Source: Acidobacteriota bacterium (GTDB lineage: Bacteria > Acidobacteriota > Polarisedimenticolia > J045). Taken from it: DNA of 37,978 nt. This document shows, piece by piece, positions 13,659 to 21,762 of the stretch. The position numbers and the translations under genes were made by a program. The stretch's first letter is position 1. Each line of letters begins with the position of its first letter. Location of the stretch: contig JAGOJY010000039.1 of assembly GCA_017994815.1 (NCBI GenBank), positions 1-37,978 of the forward strand. The letters run 5' to 3'. The notes below the pieces were generated by a model that saw nothing but the letters and a program-made list of their open reading frames with translations, searched no databases and was not told the DNA's origin.

Positions 13659-15425
13659 ATGGCGATCGTTACCGCGCTGCTGCGCTCGCGCCGACCGGGC
13701 CGGCCGTACTCGATCTTCATCGGCACGCTGTTCGTCGTGCTGTGGATCGTCCTGCGACTGACGCTCTTTCCCTCGCTGCTGTTCCCGCTGACGTACGTCC
13801 TGCCGCTGTTGATCTGCGTGTGGACGCGCGACCGGCTCGTGCTGTGGGGCATGGCCGGCGCCTTCGCCGTGGCGGCGCTGGCCAAGTTCTGGTGGGTCCT
13901 GCCCGTGCAGGCGCTCTCGCCGCTGGCCTGGCGCCTGAGCCTCGCCGCGACGCTGGCCAACATCGTCGTCGGCGCGGTCGCCGTGCACCTGGTCATCGCG
14001 CTGATCCTGCGGCTGGAGAACTCCGAGGCCTTTCTGCGCGCGGCCAACGACGAGCTGCAGGCGCAGGCCGAGGAGCTGGCGCAGCAGTCCGAGACGCTGG
14101 CGCAGCACAACGAGGAGCTGACGGCACAGGGCGAGGAGCTGGAGGCGCAGAACGAGGAGCTCGCGGCGCAGGCCGAGGAGAACCAGGCGCTGAACGTCGA
14201 GCTCCACCACCGCGAGAAGATGCTGCACTCGCTTTTGGAGTGCACGCGCGCGCCGGCGGGCGAGCAGGAGCTTCTGCAACGGATCGGCGGCGCGGCGCTG
14301 GAGCTGATGGGCGGCGCGGCCGACGCGGCGGTCGTGTTCGAGCAGTCGGGCCGGCGCCTCGTGGTCCGGGCCTGCGTCAGCACCGCGGGCGCCGCGCCCC
14401 CGCCCGCGCACACGCTCGACGATTCGTTCGCCGGGCTGGCGCTGGAGCAGGGCCGGACGGCGGCGCTGGAAGACGCGCGCTTGCGCCCGGACCTGTGCCT
14501 GTTCCGCCTCGAGGGCCAGCCGCCGTTCCGCGCCTGCCTCGCCGCGCCGCTGGCGCTGCAGGACCAGCGGCACGGACTGGTCGCCGTGTACGCCCGCGAG
14601 CCGCGGCAGTGGACGGCGGACCACTTCCGCGTCGCGGAGTGGCTGGCCCGCGAGGCGACGCTGGCGCTGGCGGCGCAGCACCTGCAGGCGCGGCTGCAGC
14701 GCTCGCTGGGCGACCTGGAACGCTCCAACCGCGAGCTGGAGCAGTTCGCCTACGTCGCCAGCCACGACCTGCAGGAGCCGCTGCGGATGGTGCAGGCGTT
14801 CCTGCAGCTGTTGCGCCAGCGCTGCGGGGACCAGCTGGACGACAAGGCCGACGAGTACCTCGGCTTCGCCGTGCAGGGCGCGCAGCGGATGTCGCAGCTG
14901 GTGCGCAGCCTGCTGGAGTACTCGCGCGTGCAGAGCGACGGGCTCACGCGCGCCGAGGTCGCGCTGGCCGGCATCCTGGAACAGGCGCTGGCCAACTGCC
15001 GGGCGGCGCTGGCCGAGGCCGCGGGCGAGGTGACCGCGGGCGAGCTGCCGCTCGTCTACGGCGACGCCCTGCAGCTGACGCGGCTGCTGCAGAACCTGGT
15101 CGGCAACGCGCTGAAGTTCCGCGCGCCCGGGCGGCCGCCGCGCGTGCACGTCAGCGCCGAGCGCGAGGGCGAGGCGTGGGTGGTTTCGGTGCGCGACAAC
15201 GGCATCGGGGTGCCGCCGGAAGAGCGCGAGCGGATCTTCCTCGCCTTCCGCCGGCTGCACGCGCAGGACGAGTACCCCGGCACCGGGATCGGGCTGGCCA
15301 TCTGCGCCAAGATCGTCGAGCGCCACGGCGGCCGGATCTGGGCCGAGCCGAACGCCAGCGAGGGCACGACGTTCCGCTTCACGGTGCCGGCGGCCGAGTT
15401 CGCCCGCATCAAAGAGCCGGCCTGA
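13659..15425 (+). CDS. Membrane histidine kinase with coiled coil and GAF domain (588 aa)
   Basis: About four transmembrane helices occupy residues 15-125 (IFIGTLFVVLWIVLRLTLF; TLANIVVGAVAVHLVIALIL). Then comes a striking coiled coil (130-185) of heptads such as AEELAQQSETLAQHNEEL, a GAF-like domain (190-345), a HisKA dimerisation helix with FAYVASHDLQEPLRM (the phosphorylated His) and a HATPase with NLVGNALKF, RDNGIGVP and GTGIGLAIC. It transfers phosphate from ATP to a response regulator, none of which is nearby. ATG 13659 is two bases after the CheR stop, so the two genes are one operon. It is similar in the kinase core to the kinase at 26086-27624. Its signal is unknown. Confidence 0.85.
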   Translation: MAIVTALLRSRRPGRPYSIFIGTLFVVLWIVLRLTLFPSLLFPLTYVLPLLICVWTRDRLVLWGMAGAFAVAALAKFWWVLPVQALSPLAWRLSLAATLANIVVGAVAVHLVIALILRLENSEAFLRAANDELQAQAEELAQQSETLAQHNEELTAQGEELEAQNEELAAQAEENQALNVELHHREKMLHSLLECTRAPAGEQELLQRIGGAALELMGGAADAAVVFEQSGRRLVVRACVSTAGAAPPPAHTLDDSFAGLALEQGRTAALEDARLRPDLCLFRLEGQPPFRACLAAPLALQDQRHGLVAVYAREPRQWTADHFRVAEWLAREATLALAAQHLQARLQRSLGDLERSNRELEQFAYVASHDLQEPLRMVQAFLQLLRQRCGDQLDDKADEYLGFAVQGAQRMSQLVRSLLEYSRVQSDGLTRAEVALAGILEQALANCRAALAEAAGEVTAGELPLVYGDALQLTRLLQNLVGNALKFRAPGRPPRVHVSAEREGEAWVVSVRDNGIGVPPEERERIFLAFRRLHAQDEYPGTGIGLAICAKIVERHGGRIWAEPNASEGTTFRFTVPAAEFARIKEPA

Positions 15426-15492
15426 GGGAAGGGCCGGAACACCCTGCGACGTCGATCGCGATGCCAGCGTCGCAACGGTGGGCCTCGCGTGC

Positions 15493-15513
15493 CGGGCCGG
15501 CTGCGCCGGCCCG
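15493..15513 (+). terminator. GC-rich hairpin after the kinase operon
   Basis: CGGGCCGGC-TGC-GCCGGCCCG, a 9-bp stem with a 3-nt loop, 68 bp after the kinase stop. There is no T-run, so intrinsic termination is uncertain. A 14-bp direct repeat, GTCGATCGCGATGC, flanks it at 15452-15465 and 15528-15541. Confidence 0.4.
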
Positions 15514-15553
15514 TAACGGGTGACACGTGTCGATCGCGATGCGGACGCCGACG

Positions 15554-15567
15554 GGCGGCCCGGCCAT
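15554..15567. repeat. Dispersed intergenic repeat, copy 1
   Basis: GGCGGCCCGGCCAT, followed by .ACGGCG. The identical 14-mer recurs at 37575-37588, and a one-base variant at 20539-20552, each just after a stop codon or between genes. Confidence 0.4.
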
Positions 15568-15588
15568 CACGGCGCCATGCGCACCGCG

Positions 15589-16311
15589 TCATCGATCGAC
15601 GTATCCGTACCGGACCAGCTCCATGTCGTCGTCCTTGATCAGCCCGATGCCGGCCGCGTAGTACTTGACGCTCTTGTCCTTCTTCTCCAGCGGCGTCGTT
15701 TCCAGGACCCACAGCACGGTCTCGAACTCGCCGGCCGGGACGTCGAACGAGTCGAGCACGGCGAGGTTCTCGGCGCGGTCGAGCGCGATGTCGGGCGCGA
15801 GCTCCTGGTAGTAGCGGGCGCCGAGCAGCGGGTTGCCCGGCATCAGCACGCCCGCAGCGTTCTCGCCCTCGCCGGCGCGCCACGAGCCGTCGTGGTTGGC
15901 GACCTGCCCGTCCTCGTAGTTGTCCACGTCCTCGCCGAAGTAGTACACATCGCCGGTCTGCTCGCAGATCGCGACGTAGTTGCGCGAGACCTCGGCCAGC
16001 TCGCCGTCGGCCGTCTCGCGCTCCTCGAGCACGCGCGTGACGACGCCGTCCACGAGCTCGGTCTGGTCGAGCACCGTGATGGTCACCTGCTCGCCGTCCC
16101 CCTCGAGCACCAACTGGTAGCCCGGATCTAGGATGAAGAACGTGTTCGCGCCCTCGTCCTGGAACCGGCAGTCCAGCGGGAAGAACTGCTCCGAAAAGTT
16201 GTGCTTCTTGCGCTGCTTGGCCAGGCCGTTCCCGGCCTCGGCCACCGTCGATCCCGCCAGCGCGGCGACCGCCGCCGCCACGAGCACCAGCACCAGCCTG
16301 CGCTTGGACAC
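15589..16311 (-). CDS. Secreted protein of unknown function (240 aa)
   Basis: GTG 16311 has GGAGGG seven bases upstream. A clear signal peptide (MSKRRLVLVLVAAAVAALAG, cleavage near AEA-G) precedes a mature domain with FILDPGYQLVLEGDGE, a run of beta strands (VTITVLDQTELVDGVVTRVL), YYFGEDVDNYEDG, MPGNPLLGARYYQE and LETTPLEKKDKSVKYYAAGI with a GLIKDD ending. These motifs mark a widely distributed secreted family without known role (a lipocalin-like or carbohydrate-binding fold is conceivable). It follows the FecR gene by 48 bases and is probably the third gene of the sigma-FecR operon, so its product may be sensed or induced by that system. Confidence 0.75.
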   Translation of the reverse strand: MSKRRLVLVLVAAAVAALAGSTVAEAGNGLAKQRKKHNFSEQFFPLDCRFQDEGANTFFILDPGYQLVLEGDGEQVTITVLDQTELVDGVVTRVLEERETADGELAEVSRNYVAICEQTGDVYYFGEDVDNYEDGQVANHDGSWRAGEGENAAGVLMPGNPLLGARYYQELAPDIALDRAENLAVLDSFDVPAGEFETVLWVLETTPLEKKDKSVKYYAAGIGLIKDDDMELVRYGYVDR

Positions 16312-16359
16312 AGACCTACCCTCCGGGCCGCCTCGCGGCCCCGTGCACTCGGTTGTTCC

Positions 16360-17310
16360 TCAATCCGTCGGGCGTTCGATCACGAGCGCGCCGCCCGCGC
16401 GGCGCGCCCGGAATGTCGTCGATTCCAGCGCCAGTTCGAGGAGCCGCTCGCGCGGCAGCGCGGCGAGGTCGCCGCGCAGCCGGGCCTCGCCCGCGAGGGT
16501 CCGGTCGGCGGCCGAGCCGTAGCGCAGCTCGAGCCCCTCTTCCGCGGCGTACCAGGACGCGAGCGCCGCCACCGTCGGCGCGCCGGCGAGCGGCGGTGCG
16601 GAGGTGCGGCGCAGCCAGTCCCACGAGGCCCCGTGGGTCGGCGCGGCGCCGACCGCCGGCAGGCCGCCCGCAGCGACGCGCGCCGCCTGCCCGCGGCCGA
16701 TCACCACGGCCCCGCGCTCACCGGCGACGCGCACGCGGCCGTCGCGCACGCGCACCGCGAGGGTGCCGCCGGCGAGCGCGGCCTCGAAGCGCGTGCCGAT
16801 GTCCTCGACCGTGCCGGCGCTCGTCGCCAGCGCGAGCGGTTCGGCCGCGCCGCCGGTCTCGGCGTAGACGCGGCCGCGCTCGAGGCGCAGCGCGCGGCGC
16901 GATTCGACGCGCAGGCTGGTGCGCTCGTCGAGCCGCAGCCGCGCGCCGCCCGCGAGTTCCAGCACCGCCGCGGCGCCCGCGCCGGTCACCACGGTGTCGC
17001 CCGCCGCGATCTCCCCCGCCCCGGGCGCGCGCACGTCGCCGTACGCGGCGACGATCGCACCGGCGGCGGGCACGGCCTCCGGCGCGGGCGCGGGCGCGCG
17101 CTCCTGCAGCAGCAGCGCGACGCCGATCGCGAGCGGCACCGCGATCGCGGCCGCCGCGGCGAGCCCCCGCGCGCGGCGAGCCCGGCGCCGGCGCGCGGCG
17201 TACTCGCGCCAGGTCGCCTCGACCGCGCGCCGGACCCGCAGCTCCGCGTCCGCGGGCGGCGCGGCGCGCGGGCCGGCGGCCCGGATCAGCTCGCCGACCT
17301 CGTGGCTCAC
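16360..17310 (-). CDS. FecR-type anti-sigma/signal-relay protein (316 aa)
   Basis: GTG 17310 overlaps the sigma factor stop (GTGA). A short cytoplasmic domain (residues 1-45) should bind the sigma factor. One membrane helix follows (ARGLAAAAAIAVPLAIGVAL, about 45-68), then the periplasmic FecR domain at 95-200 (AYGDVRAPGAGEIAAGDTVV, ARLRLDERTSLRVES, GTVEDIGTRFEA, VRVRDGRVRVAG). The C-terminal part (APTVAALASWYAAEEGLELR and following) resembles the STN-interacting/DUF4974-like domain of FecR proteins. FecR carries the signal from a TonB-dependent transducer to the cytoplasmic sigma factor. The divergent receptor at 18036 has an STN domain, completing the chain. Confidence 0.85.
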   Translation of the reverse strand: MSHEVGELIRAAGPRAAPPADAELRVRRAVEATWREYAARRRRARRARGLAAAAAIAVPLAIGVALLLQERAPAPAPEAVPAAGAIVAAYGDVRAPGAGEIAAGDTVVTGAGAAAVLELAGGARLRLDERTSLRVESRRALRLERGRVYAETGGAAEPLALATSAGTVEDIGTRFEAALAGGTLAVRVRDGRVRVAGERGAVVIGRGQAARVAAGGLPAVGAAPTHGASWDWLRRTSAPPLAGAPTVAALASWYAAEEGLELRYGSAADRTLAGEARLRGDLAALPRERLLELALESTTFRARRAGGALVIERPTD

Positions 17311-17912
17311 GGCTGGGTCCTCGGCCGCGCGCCGCGCGCGGCGAGCGCGTGGAACACCTCGCGGAAGGCGTCGCGCGCCCGCGTGAGCACGCTCTCGGCG
17401 GCCTTGGCGCTGGTCCCGAGGCGCGCCGCGACGTCGGCCACGCTCAGGTCCTCGAGGTACTTCCACTCCAGGCTGCGCGCGTAGCGCTCGGGCAGGAGGT
17501 CGAGCGCGGCGTGGACCGCCTCGCGCAGGTCGGCCGCGCTGGCGCGCGCCTCCGGCCCGGCGCCGATGCTCTCGACGATCGCCCGCAGGTCGCGGTCGTC
17601 GTCGATCAGCACGACGCGCTCGCGTGCCGCGCGGTCGGAGCGCTCGCGCCGTGCGAGGGCGCGGCGGCAGATCGTGCACAGCCAGGTGAACAGCGCGGCC
17701 TCACCGCGGTAGGCGTGGACCTGGTGGATCGCCAGCGAGAGCGTTTCCTGCACGACGTCCTCCACGACCGAGGGGTCCGGGCCGACGCGGGCGAAGGCGA
17801 AGCGGTGCAGCCGGGGGAAGTACTCGCGGAAGAACTGGTCGAAGGCCTCGTCGTCGCCGCGCGCGAGGCGCCGGGCGAGAGCGCGGTCGTCTTCGAACAG
17901 TGCGGGCGTCAT
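17307..17912 (-). CDS. ECF RNA polymerase sigma factor, FecI-like (201 aa)
   Basis: Two domains only: region 2 (DEAFDQFFREYFPRLHRFAF, PSVVEDVVQETLSLAI, AALFTWLCTICRRALARRE; -10 recognition) and region 4 (DLLPERYARSLEWKYLEDLS, VADVAARLGTSAKAAESVLT; helix-turn-helix for the -35). This is the ECF architecture. In place of the usual region 2.4 basic helix the linker is acidic (LIDDDRDLRAI). The following GTG-overlapping gene is FecR, and an STN-containing TonB receptor is divergent, so this sigma is expected to be controlled by a surface signal and to transcribe the receptor and perhaps its own operon. Start ATG 17912 has GGAG close by. Confidence 0.88.
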   Translation of the reverse strand: MTPALFEDDRALARRLARGDDEAFDQFFREYFPRLHRFAFARVGPDPSVVEDVVQETLSLAIHQVHAYRGEAALFTWLCTICRRALARRERSDRAARERVVLIDDDRDLRAIVESIGAGPEARASAADLREAVHAALDLLPERYARSLEWKYLEDLSVADVAARLGTSAKAAESVLTRARDAFREVFHALAARGARPRTQP

Positions 17913-17981
17913 CGCTCCTCGGTTCGTCCTCGTCCCGTGGGGGGCGCGCGGGAAAGCGAATCCTTCGCCCGCGCGTCGCGG

Positions 17982-17987
17982 TATGCT
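17982..17987 (+). promoter_or_regulatory. Possible -10 TATGCT of the receptor gene
   Basis: TATGCT in the 123-bp divergent intergenic region, 48 bp before GTG 18036. An ECF-specific -35 (GGAAC type) is not clearly visible, only GGGAAAGCG further upstream. Tentative. Confidence 0.3.
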
Positions 17988-18035
17988 TCATTGTCTCGCC
18001 CGAAGGCCCTGTCGGCTCACCCCCGGGGCTCGCCC

Positions 18036-20504
18036 GTGACGTGGAAATCGAGGTTCGGCCCGGCGCTCGCGGCGTTCCTGGCGGCCGCGGCCCTCCTCGC
18101 GCCCGCCGCGCGGGCCGCCGCGGACCTGCCCGTGACGCACCTCTTGGAGATCCTGCGCGGCGGGGGGCATCGGATCGTCTACAGCGACGACGTGGTCACG
18201 GCTGACATGCTGGTGCGTGAGCCGCTTCCGCCGGCGCCGGGCCTCGACTTCGCGCGCCGCGAGCTGGCGCGGCACGGGCTGGCGTTCGAGGCGCGGGGGG
18301 ACGTGCTGGTCGTGGTGCGCTGTGCGGCGTGCCGCGGCAGCGTCCGCGGACGGGTGCTGAGCGCGCCGGGCGGCACGGGGCTGGCGGGCGCCGTGGTGAC
18401 GCTGCACGGGCCCGACGAACGGGTCGCGCGCAGCGGCGCGGACGGCGCGTTCGCCTTCGACGAACTTCCCGCGGGGCGCTACGTGGTCCGCGTCGAGGCC
18501 GGCGCCTTCCGGCCGGCGCGCGCGGCGCTCGACGTGCCGGCGGCCGGCGGCGGCCCCGCGCTGCTCGACATCCGCCTGGAGCTCGAGCAGGAGCTGCTCG
18601 AGCAGGTCGTGGTCACGCCCGACCGCTACGACCTGGCCGCGGAGGGGTTCGAGGACCCGGCGCGTTTCGGCCGCGGCGAGCTGCGCGACACGCCGCTGCG
18701 CGCCGGCGAGTCACTGTCGGTCGTCGAGACGCTCCCCGGCGTGGCGATCGGCGCGGAGCAGGCGTCGCCCGGCATCCGCGGCACGACCGGGCGCGACGTG
18801 CTGATCGTGATCGACGGGCTGGAGCTGTACGAGCCGTACCACCTGCCGGACTTCCGCAGCCCCTTCTCGCTGGTCGATCCGGAGGCGATCGAAACGCTGG
18901 AGGTGCACACCGGCGGGATGTCCGCCGAGTACGGCGATCGCCTCGGGGGGCTCGTGCGGATCGAGACCCCGTCGGGGCCCGGCGACGATCCGCGCGCGGT
19001 CGCGGTCGGCTCGTCCAGCTCGCGCCTGTCGTGGGGCGGCACGCTCGGCCGCGGCGGCTGGTGGGCCGCGTCGGGGCGCGCGTGGTACCCGAACTCGACC
19101 TGGTCCACGATCAACGTCGGCGACGACGACATCAACCCCAAGCTGTCCGACTTCAGGGGCAAGCTGCAGTTCCGTGCCGGCCGGCGTGGGATCCTGAGCC
19201 TGCACCTGCTCGGCGCCAACGACGATTTGGACTTCCTCGCCGCCGAGAACGACGAGGCGGCCCACGCCTCGGTGTCGTCGCGCTACGCGTGGGCGCGCTT
19301 CACGACGCCGTGGGGGCACGGCGCGGCGTCGGAGACCGTCGTCGGCGCGGGGCACGTCGACCGCGCGCGCGGCGGCTGGGGCGCGGAGCACGACGGCGTC
19401 AGCTCGCGCGTGCGCGACGAGCGCCGGATGGAGTTCGCGGCCTTCACGCAGCGCGTCTCGCAGCGCCTGGGCCAGCGGCACGTGCTGCACGCCGGGCTGG
19501 AGCTGCGGCGGATGGCGGCCGACTACGACTACGACGCCTCGATCGACGGGCAGGACGGCGCGCCGCAAACGCGGATCGCGCTGCGGCCCTCCGGCAGCAC
19601 GCTCGCGGCGTACGCCAGCGACCGCGTGCGCCTCGGGGAGCGGACGGTGCTCGAAATCGGGCTGCGCTGGGACGAGCAGCGCAACCCCGACGACAAGCAG
19701 CTCTCGCCGCGGCTGAACCTGGCGTGGCGGGCAGGCGGGCGCGGCGTGCTGCGCGTCAGCGCCGGCCGCTACGCGCAATCGCAGCGGATCCACGAGCTGG
19801 AGGTCGAGCATGGCGTGACGGAGTTCGCGCGGGCGCAGCTCGCGGATCAGCTCAGCGCGGCGTGGCAGGGCGAGTTCGGCGGGAGCGGCTGGAGCTACCG
19901 CATCGGGGCGTACGAGCGCCGGCTGCACCGGCTCCGCCCGCGCTGGGAGAACGCCTACAACCCGGTCGAGCTGTTCCCGGAGGTCGAGCGCGACCTGGTG
20001 CGGATCGACGCCGCGCGCGCCCGCGCCCGCGGGATCGAGCTGAGCCTCGACTCGCGGCGCGCCGCGGCCGTGGCGCTGCGCGCGTCGTACACGTACTCGC
20101 GGGCCGAGGACCGCGAAGACGGGCGCTGGGTCCCGCGCAGCTGGGACCAGCGCCACGCCGCGGCGGCGTTGCTGTCGCTGCGCCTCTTCCGGCGGGTGAG
20201 CGTCGGCCTCGCCGGGTACGCTCGCAGCGGCTGGCCGACGACGCCGGTCGGCGCCGATATCCGCGGCGCGGCGCGCAACAGCGCGCGCTTCCCGCACTAT
20301 TACCGGCTCGACGCGCAACTCTCGTGGAGCGGCACGTGGGGCCGCACGCGGCTGCGGCTCGACGCCGGCGTGACCAACCTCACCGACCGCAAGAACGTGT
20401 GCTGCGTGGACGTCTCGCCCGCTCCCGAGACCGGCGCGTTGCGCGCGGAGCACGACCCGTGGACCGGCATCGCGCCGCTCGTCTCCGCCAGCATCGCCTT
20501 CTGA
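18036..20504 (+). CDS. TonB-dependent receptor/transducer with STN and carboxypeptidase-like domains (822 aa)
   Basis: A signal peptide (FGPALAAFLAAAALLAPAAR, about residues 6-27) is followed by a secretin/TonB short N-terminal (STN) domain (LPVTHLLEILRGGGHRIVYS to about residue 95), a carboxypeptidase-regulatory-like beta domain (GSVRGRVLSAPGGTGLAGAV; about 105-185), a plug domain (AGESLSVVETLPGVAIGAEQ, then GIRGTTGRDVLIVIDGLELY) and a beta-barrel ending in the terminal Phe needed for assembly. An STN domain is typical of receptors that signal to FecR. A TonB box is not obvious. The GTG 18036 start is chosen because the long open frame upstream lies opposite the sigma and FecR genes. Ligand unknown; iron or glycan both fit. 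Confidence 0.85.
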   Translation: MTWKSRFGPALAAFLAAAALLAPAARAAADLPVTHLLEILRGGGHRIVYSDDVVTADMLVREPLPPAPGLDFARRELARHGLAFEARGDVLVVVRCAACRGSVRGRVLSAPGGTGLAGAVVTLHGPDERVARSGADGAFAFDELPAGRYVVRVEAGAFRPARAALDVPAAGGGPALLDIRLELEQELLEQVVVTPDRYDLAAEGFEDPARFGRGELRDTPLRAGESLSVVETLPGVAIGAEQASPGIRGTTGRDVLIVIDGLELYEPYHLPDFRSPFSLVDPEAIETLEVHTGGMSAEYGDRLGGLVRIETPSGPGDDPRAVAVGSSSSRLSWGGTLGRGGWWAASGRAWYPNSTWSTINVGDDDINPKLSDFRGKLQFRAGRRGILSLHLLGANDDLDFLAAENDEAAHASVSSRYAWARFTTPWGHGAASETVVGAGHVDRARGGWGAEHDGVSSRVRDERRMEFAAFTQRVSQRLGQRHVLHAGLELRRMAADYDYDASIDGQDGAPQTRIALRPSGSTLAAYASDRVRLGERTVLEIGLRWDEQRNPDDKQLSPRLNLAWRAGGRGVLRVSAGRYAQSQRIHELEVEHGVTEFARAQLADQLSAAWQGEFGGSGWSYRIGAYERRLHRLRPRWENAYNPVELFPEVERDLVRIDAARARARGIELSLDSRRAAAVALRASYTYSRAEDREDGRWVPRSWDQRHAAAALLSLRLFRRVSVGLAGYARSGWPTTPVGADIRGAARNSARFPHYYRLDAQLSWSGTWGRTRLRLDAGVTNLTDRKNVCCVDVSPAPETGALRAEHDPWTGIAPLVSASIAF

Positions 20505-20538
20505 CCGGTCCTGAGCGGCATTCGTCCGGGCCGCCGCA

Positions 20539-20559
20539 GGCAGCCCGGCCATGCCGGGC
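20539..20559. terminator. Hairpin between convergent genes, with dispersed repeat copy 2
   Basis: GCCCGGC-CAT-GCCGGGC at 20543-20559 is a 7-bp stem with 3-nt loop lying between the receptor stop (20504) and the convergent methyltransferase stop (20586). It overlaps GGCAGCCCGGCCAT (20539-20552), a one-base variant of the repeat at 15554 and 37575, and CCGGGCCGCCG occurs twice around it. No T-run, so a bidirectional terminator role is inferred from position. Confidence 0.45.
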
Positions 20560-20585
20560 CGCCGTCAGCGGCTCCCCACCACCTG

Positions 20586-21641
20586 TTACACGCGGGCCTC
20601 GATGATCTGGTTGAACGGCGTCGTGATGGCGCGGCGCACCCGCGAGAATCCGGCGGACTGCGCGACCTCCTTGAGCTTGCCGAAGCCCGCCTGCGCGCCG
20701 AGCGCCGGCCCCTCGTGGGCCAAGGAGGCCGGCACGCAAACGAAGGTCGAGGCGCCGTAGTAGACGCGGCCCACCGGGTTGTGGTTCAGCTCGGGGCCGT
20801 CCTCGGCGTACGGCTCGACGATCATCCACGTCCCGTCCTTCTTGATCACCTCGCGCACGTGGCGGGCGGCGCCGTACGGGTCGCCCATGTCGTGCAGGCA
20901 GTCGAAGTGGCAGACGAGGTCGAAGTCGGAGCCGGGAAAGTCGGTCGACTCGCCGACGTGGAAGCTGACGCGGTCCGTCAGCCGCGCCTCGCGCGCGCGG
21001 GCGCGCGCCGCCTCGACGGACTGGTGGTGGTAATCGAAGCCGGTGAACTCGGAGTTGGGGTAGGCCTGCGCCATCAGCAGCGTCGAGGCACCGTGCCCGC
21101 AGCCGACATCGGCGACGCGCGCGCCGCGGCGGAGTTTCTCGTCGACGCCCTCGAGGGCCGGGATCCAGTTCTGGACCAGGTTGCCCACGTAGAGCGGCTT
21201 GAAGAACCGCTCCGTGCCCTCGTACAGCGCCGGGTCGTGGTCGCACCAGTCGAGCCCGTGCCCCGTGCGGAAGTTCTCCTCGATCTGCGGCCGCGCCTTC
21301 CAGATCGCGGACGTGATCTGGAACCCGCCGGCGATGAAGAACGGGCTGGTCTCGTCCGCGAGCGCCGTGGCCTGCTCCTCCGGGAGCGTGAAGCGGCCGG
21401 ACTCGGCGTCGTAGGCGACGTAACCGCCCGCGGCCTGGTTGTTCAGCCACTCGCGCACGTAGCGCTCGGCGGTGTGCGTGCGGGTCGCGAGTTCCTTCGG
21501 CGTCAGCGGCCCGGCGTCGCGCATCGCCTTGTACAGCCCGAGCCGATCGCCGGTCAGGACCATCGCGGCGCTGACCGCCGCGCCGAGGTCCCCGACGACA
21601 CGGTGCAGGAAGGACTCCAATTTCTCTTGGTCGATTGCCAT
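20586..21641 (-). CDS. SAM-dependent methyltransferase with N-terminal winged helix (351 aa)
   Basis: Residues 1-90 are a winged-helix/dimerisation unit (GPLTPKELATRTHTAERYVR, LNNQAAGGYVAYD) as in O-methyltransferases and their relatives. The class I Rossmann domain follows: ARVADVGCGHGASTLLMAQA (SAM-binding, about 172-190), FTGFDYHHQSVEAARARA (acidic ribose contact), VSFHVGESTDFPGSDFDLVC and FDCLHDMGDP (motif IV/active-site region). No signal peptide. The start is ATG 21641, before a well-folded helix; the open frame extends 27 bases further without a ribosome site. It is a single gene with no operon partners, and the substrate cannot be inferred. Confidence 0.8.
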   Translation of the reverse strand: MAIDQEKLESFLHRVVGDLGAAVSAAMVLTGDRLGLYKAMRDAGPLTPKELATRTHTAERYVREWLNNQAAGGYVAYDAESGRFTLPEEQATALADETSPFFIAGGFQITSAIWKARPQIEENFRTGHGLDWCDHDPALYEGTERFFKPLYVGNLVQNWIPALEGVDEKLRRGARVADVGCGHGASTLLMAQAYPNSEFTGFDYHHQSVEAARARAREARLTDRVSFHVGESTDFPGSDFDLVCHFDCLHDMGDPYGAARHVREVIKKDGTWMIVEPYAEDGPELNHNPVGRVYYGASTFVCVPASLAHEGPALGAQAGFGKLKEVAQSAGFSRVRRAITTPFNQIIEARV

Positions 21642-21762
21642 TGGCACACCCCGGACTTGACGAACCACGAGGGCCGGCCCGGGCCGGCGGGCCCCCTTAA
21701 CCCAGCGACGGGGATTGTAAGCCCGGACTTGCCGGGGGCAAGCCGCGGGCCGCGGGTGGACC

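Noticed and set aside
12656..14728. 690-codon minus-strand open frame, and the 563-codon frame at 13635-15326
   Set aside because: Antisense shadows of the CheR and kinase genes; low-complexity Ser/Arg or Gln/Arg composition.
16353..18035. Upstream extension of the TonB receptor frame by about 560 codons
   Set aside because: It lies antisense to the FecR and sigma factor genes and is Arg/Ala noise; the signal peptide begins at GTG 18036.
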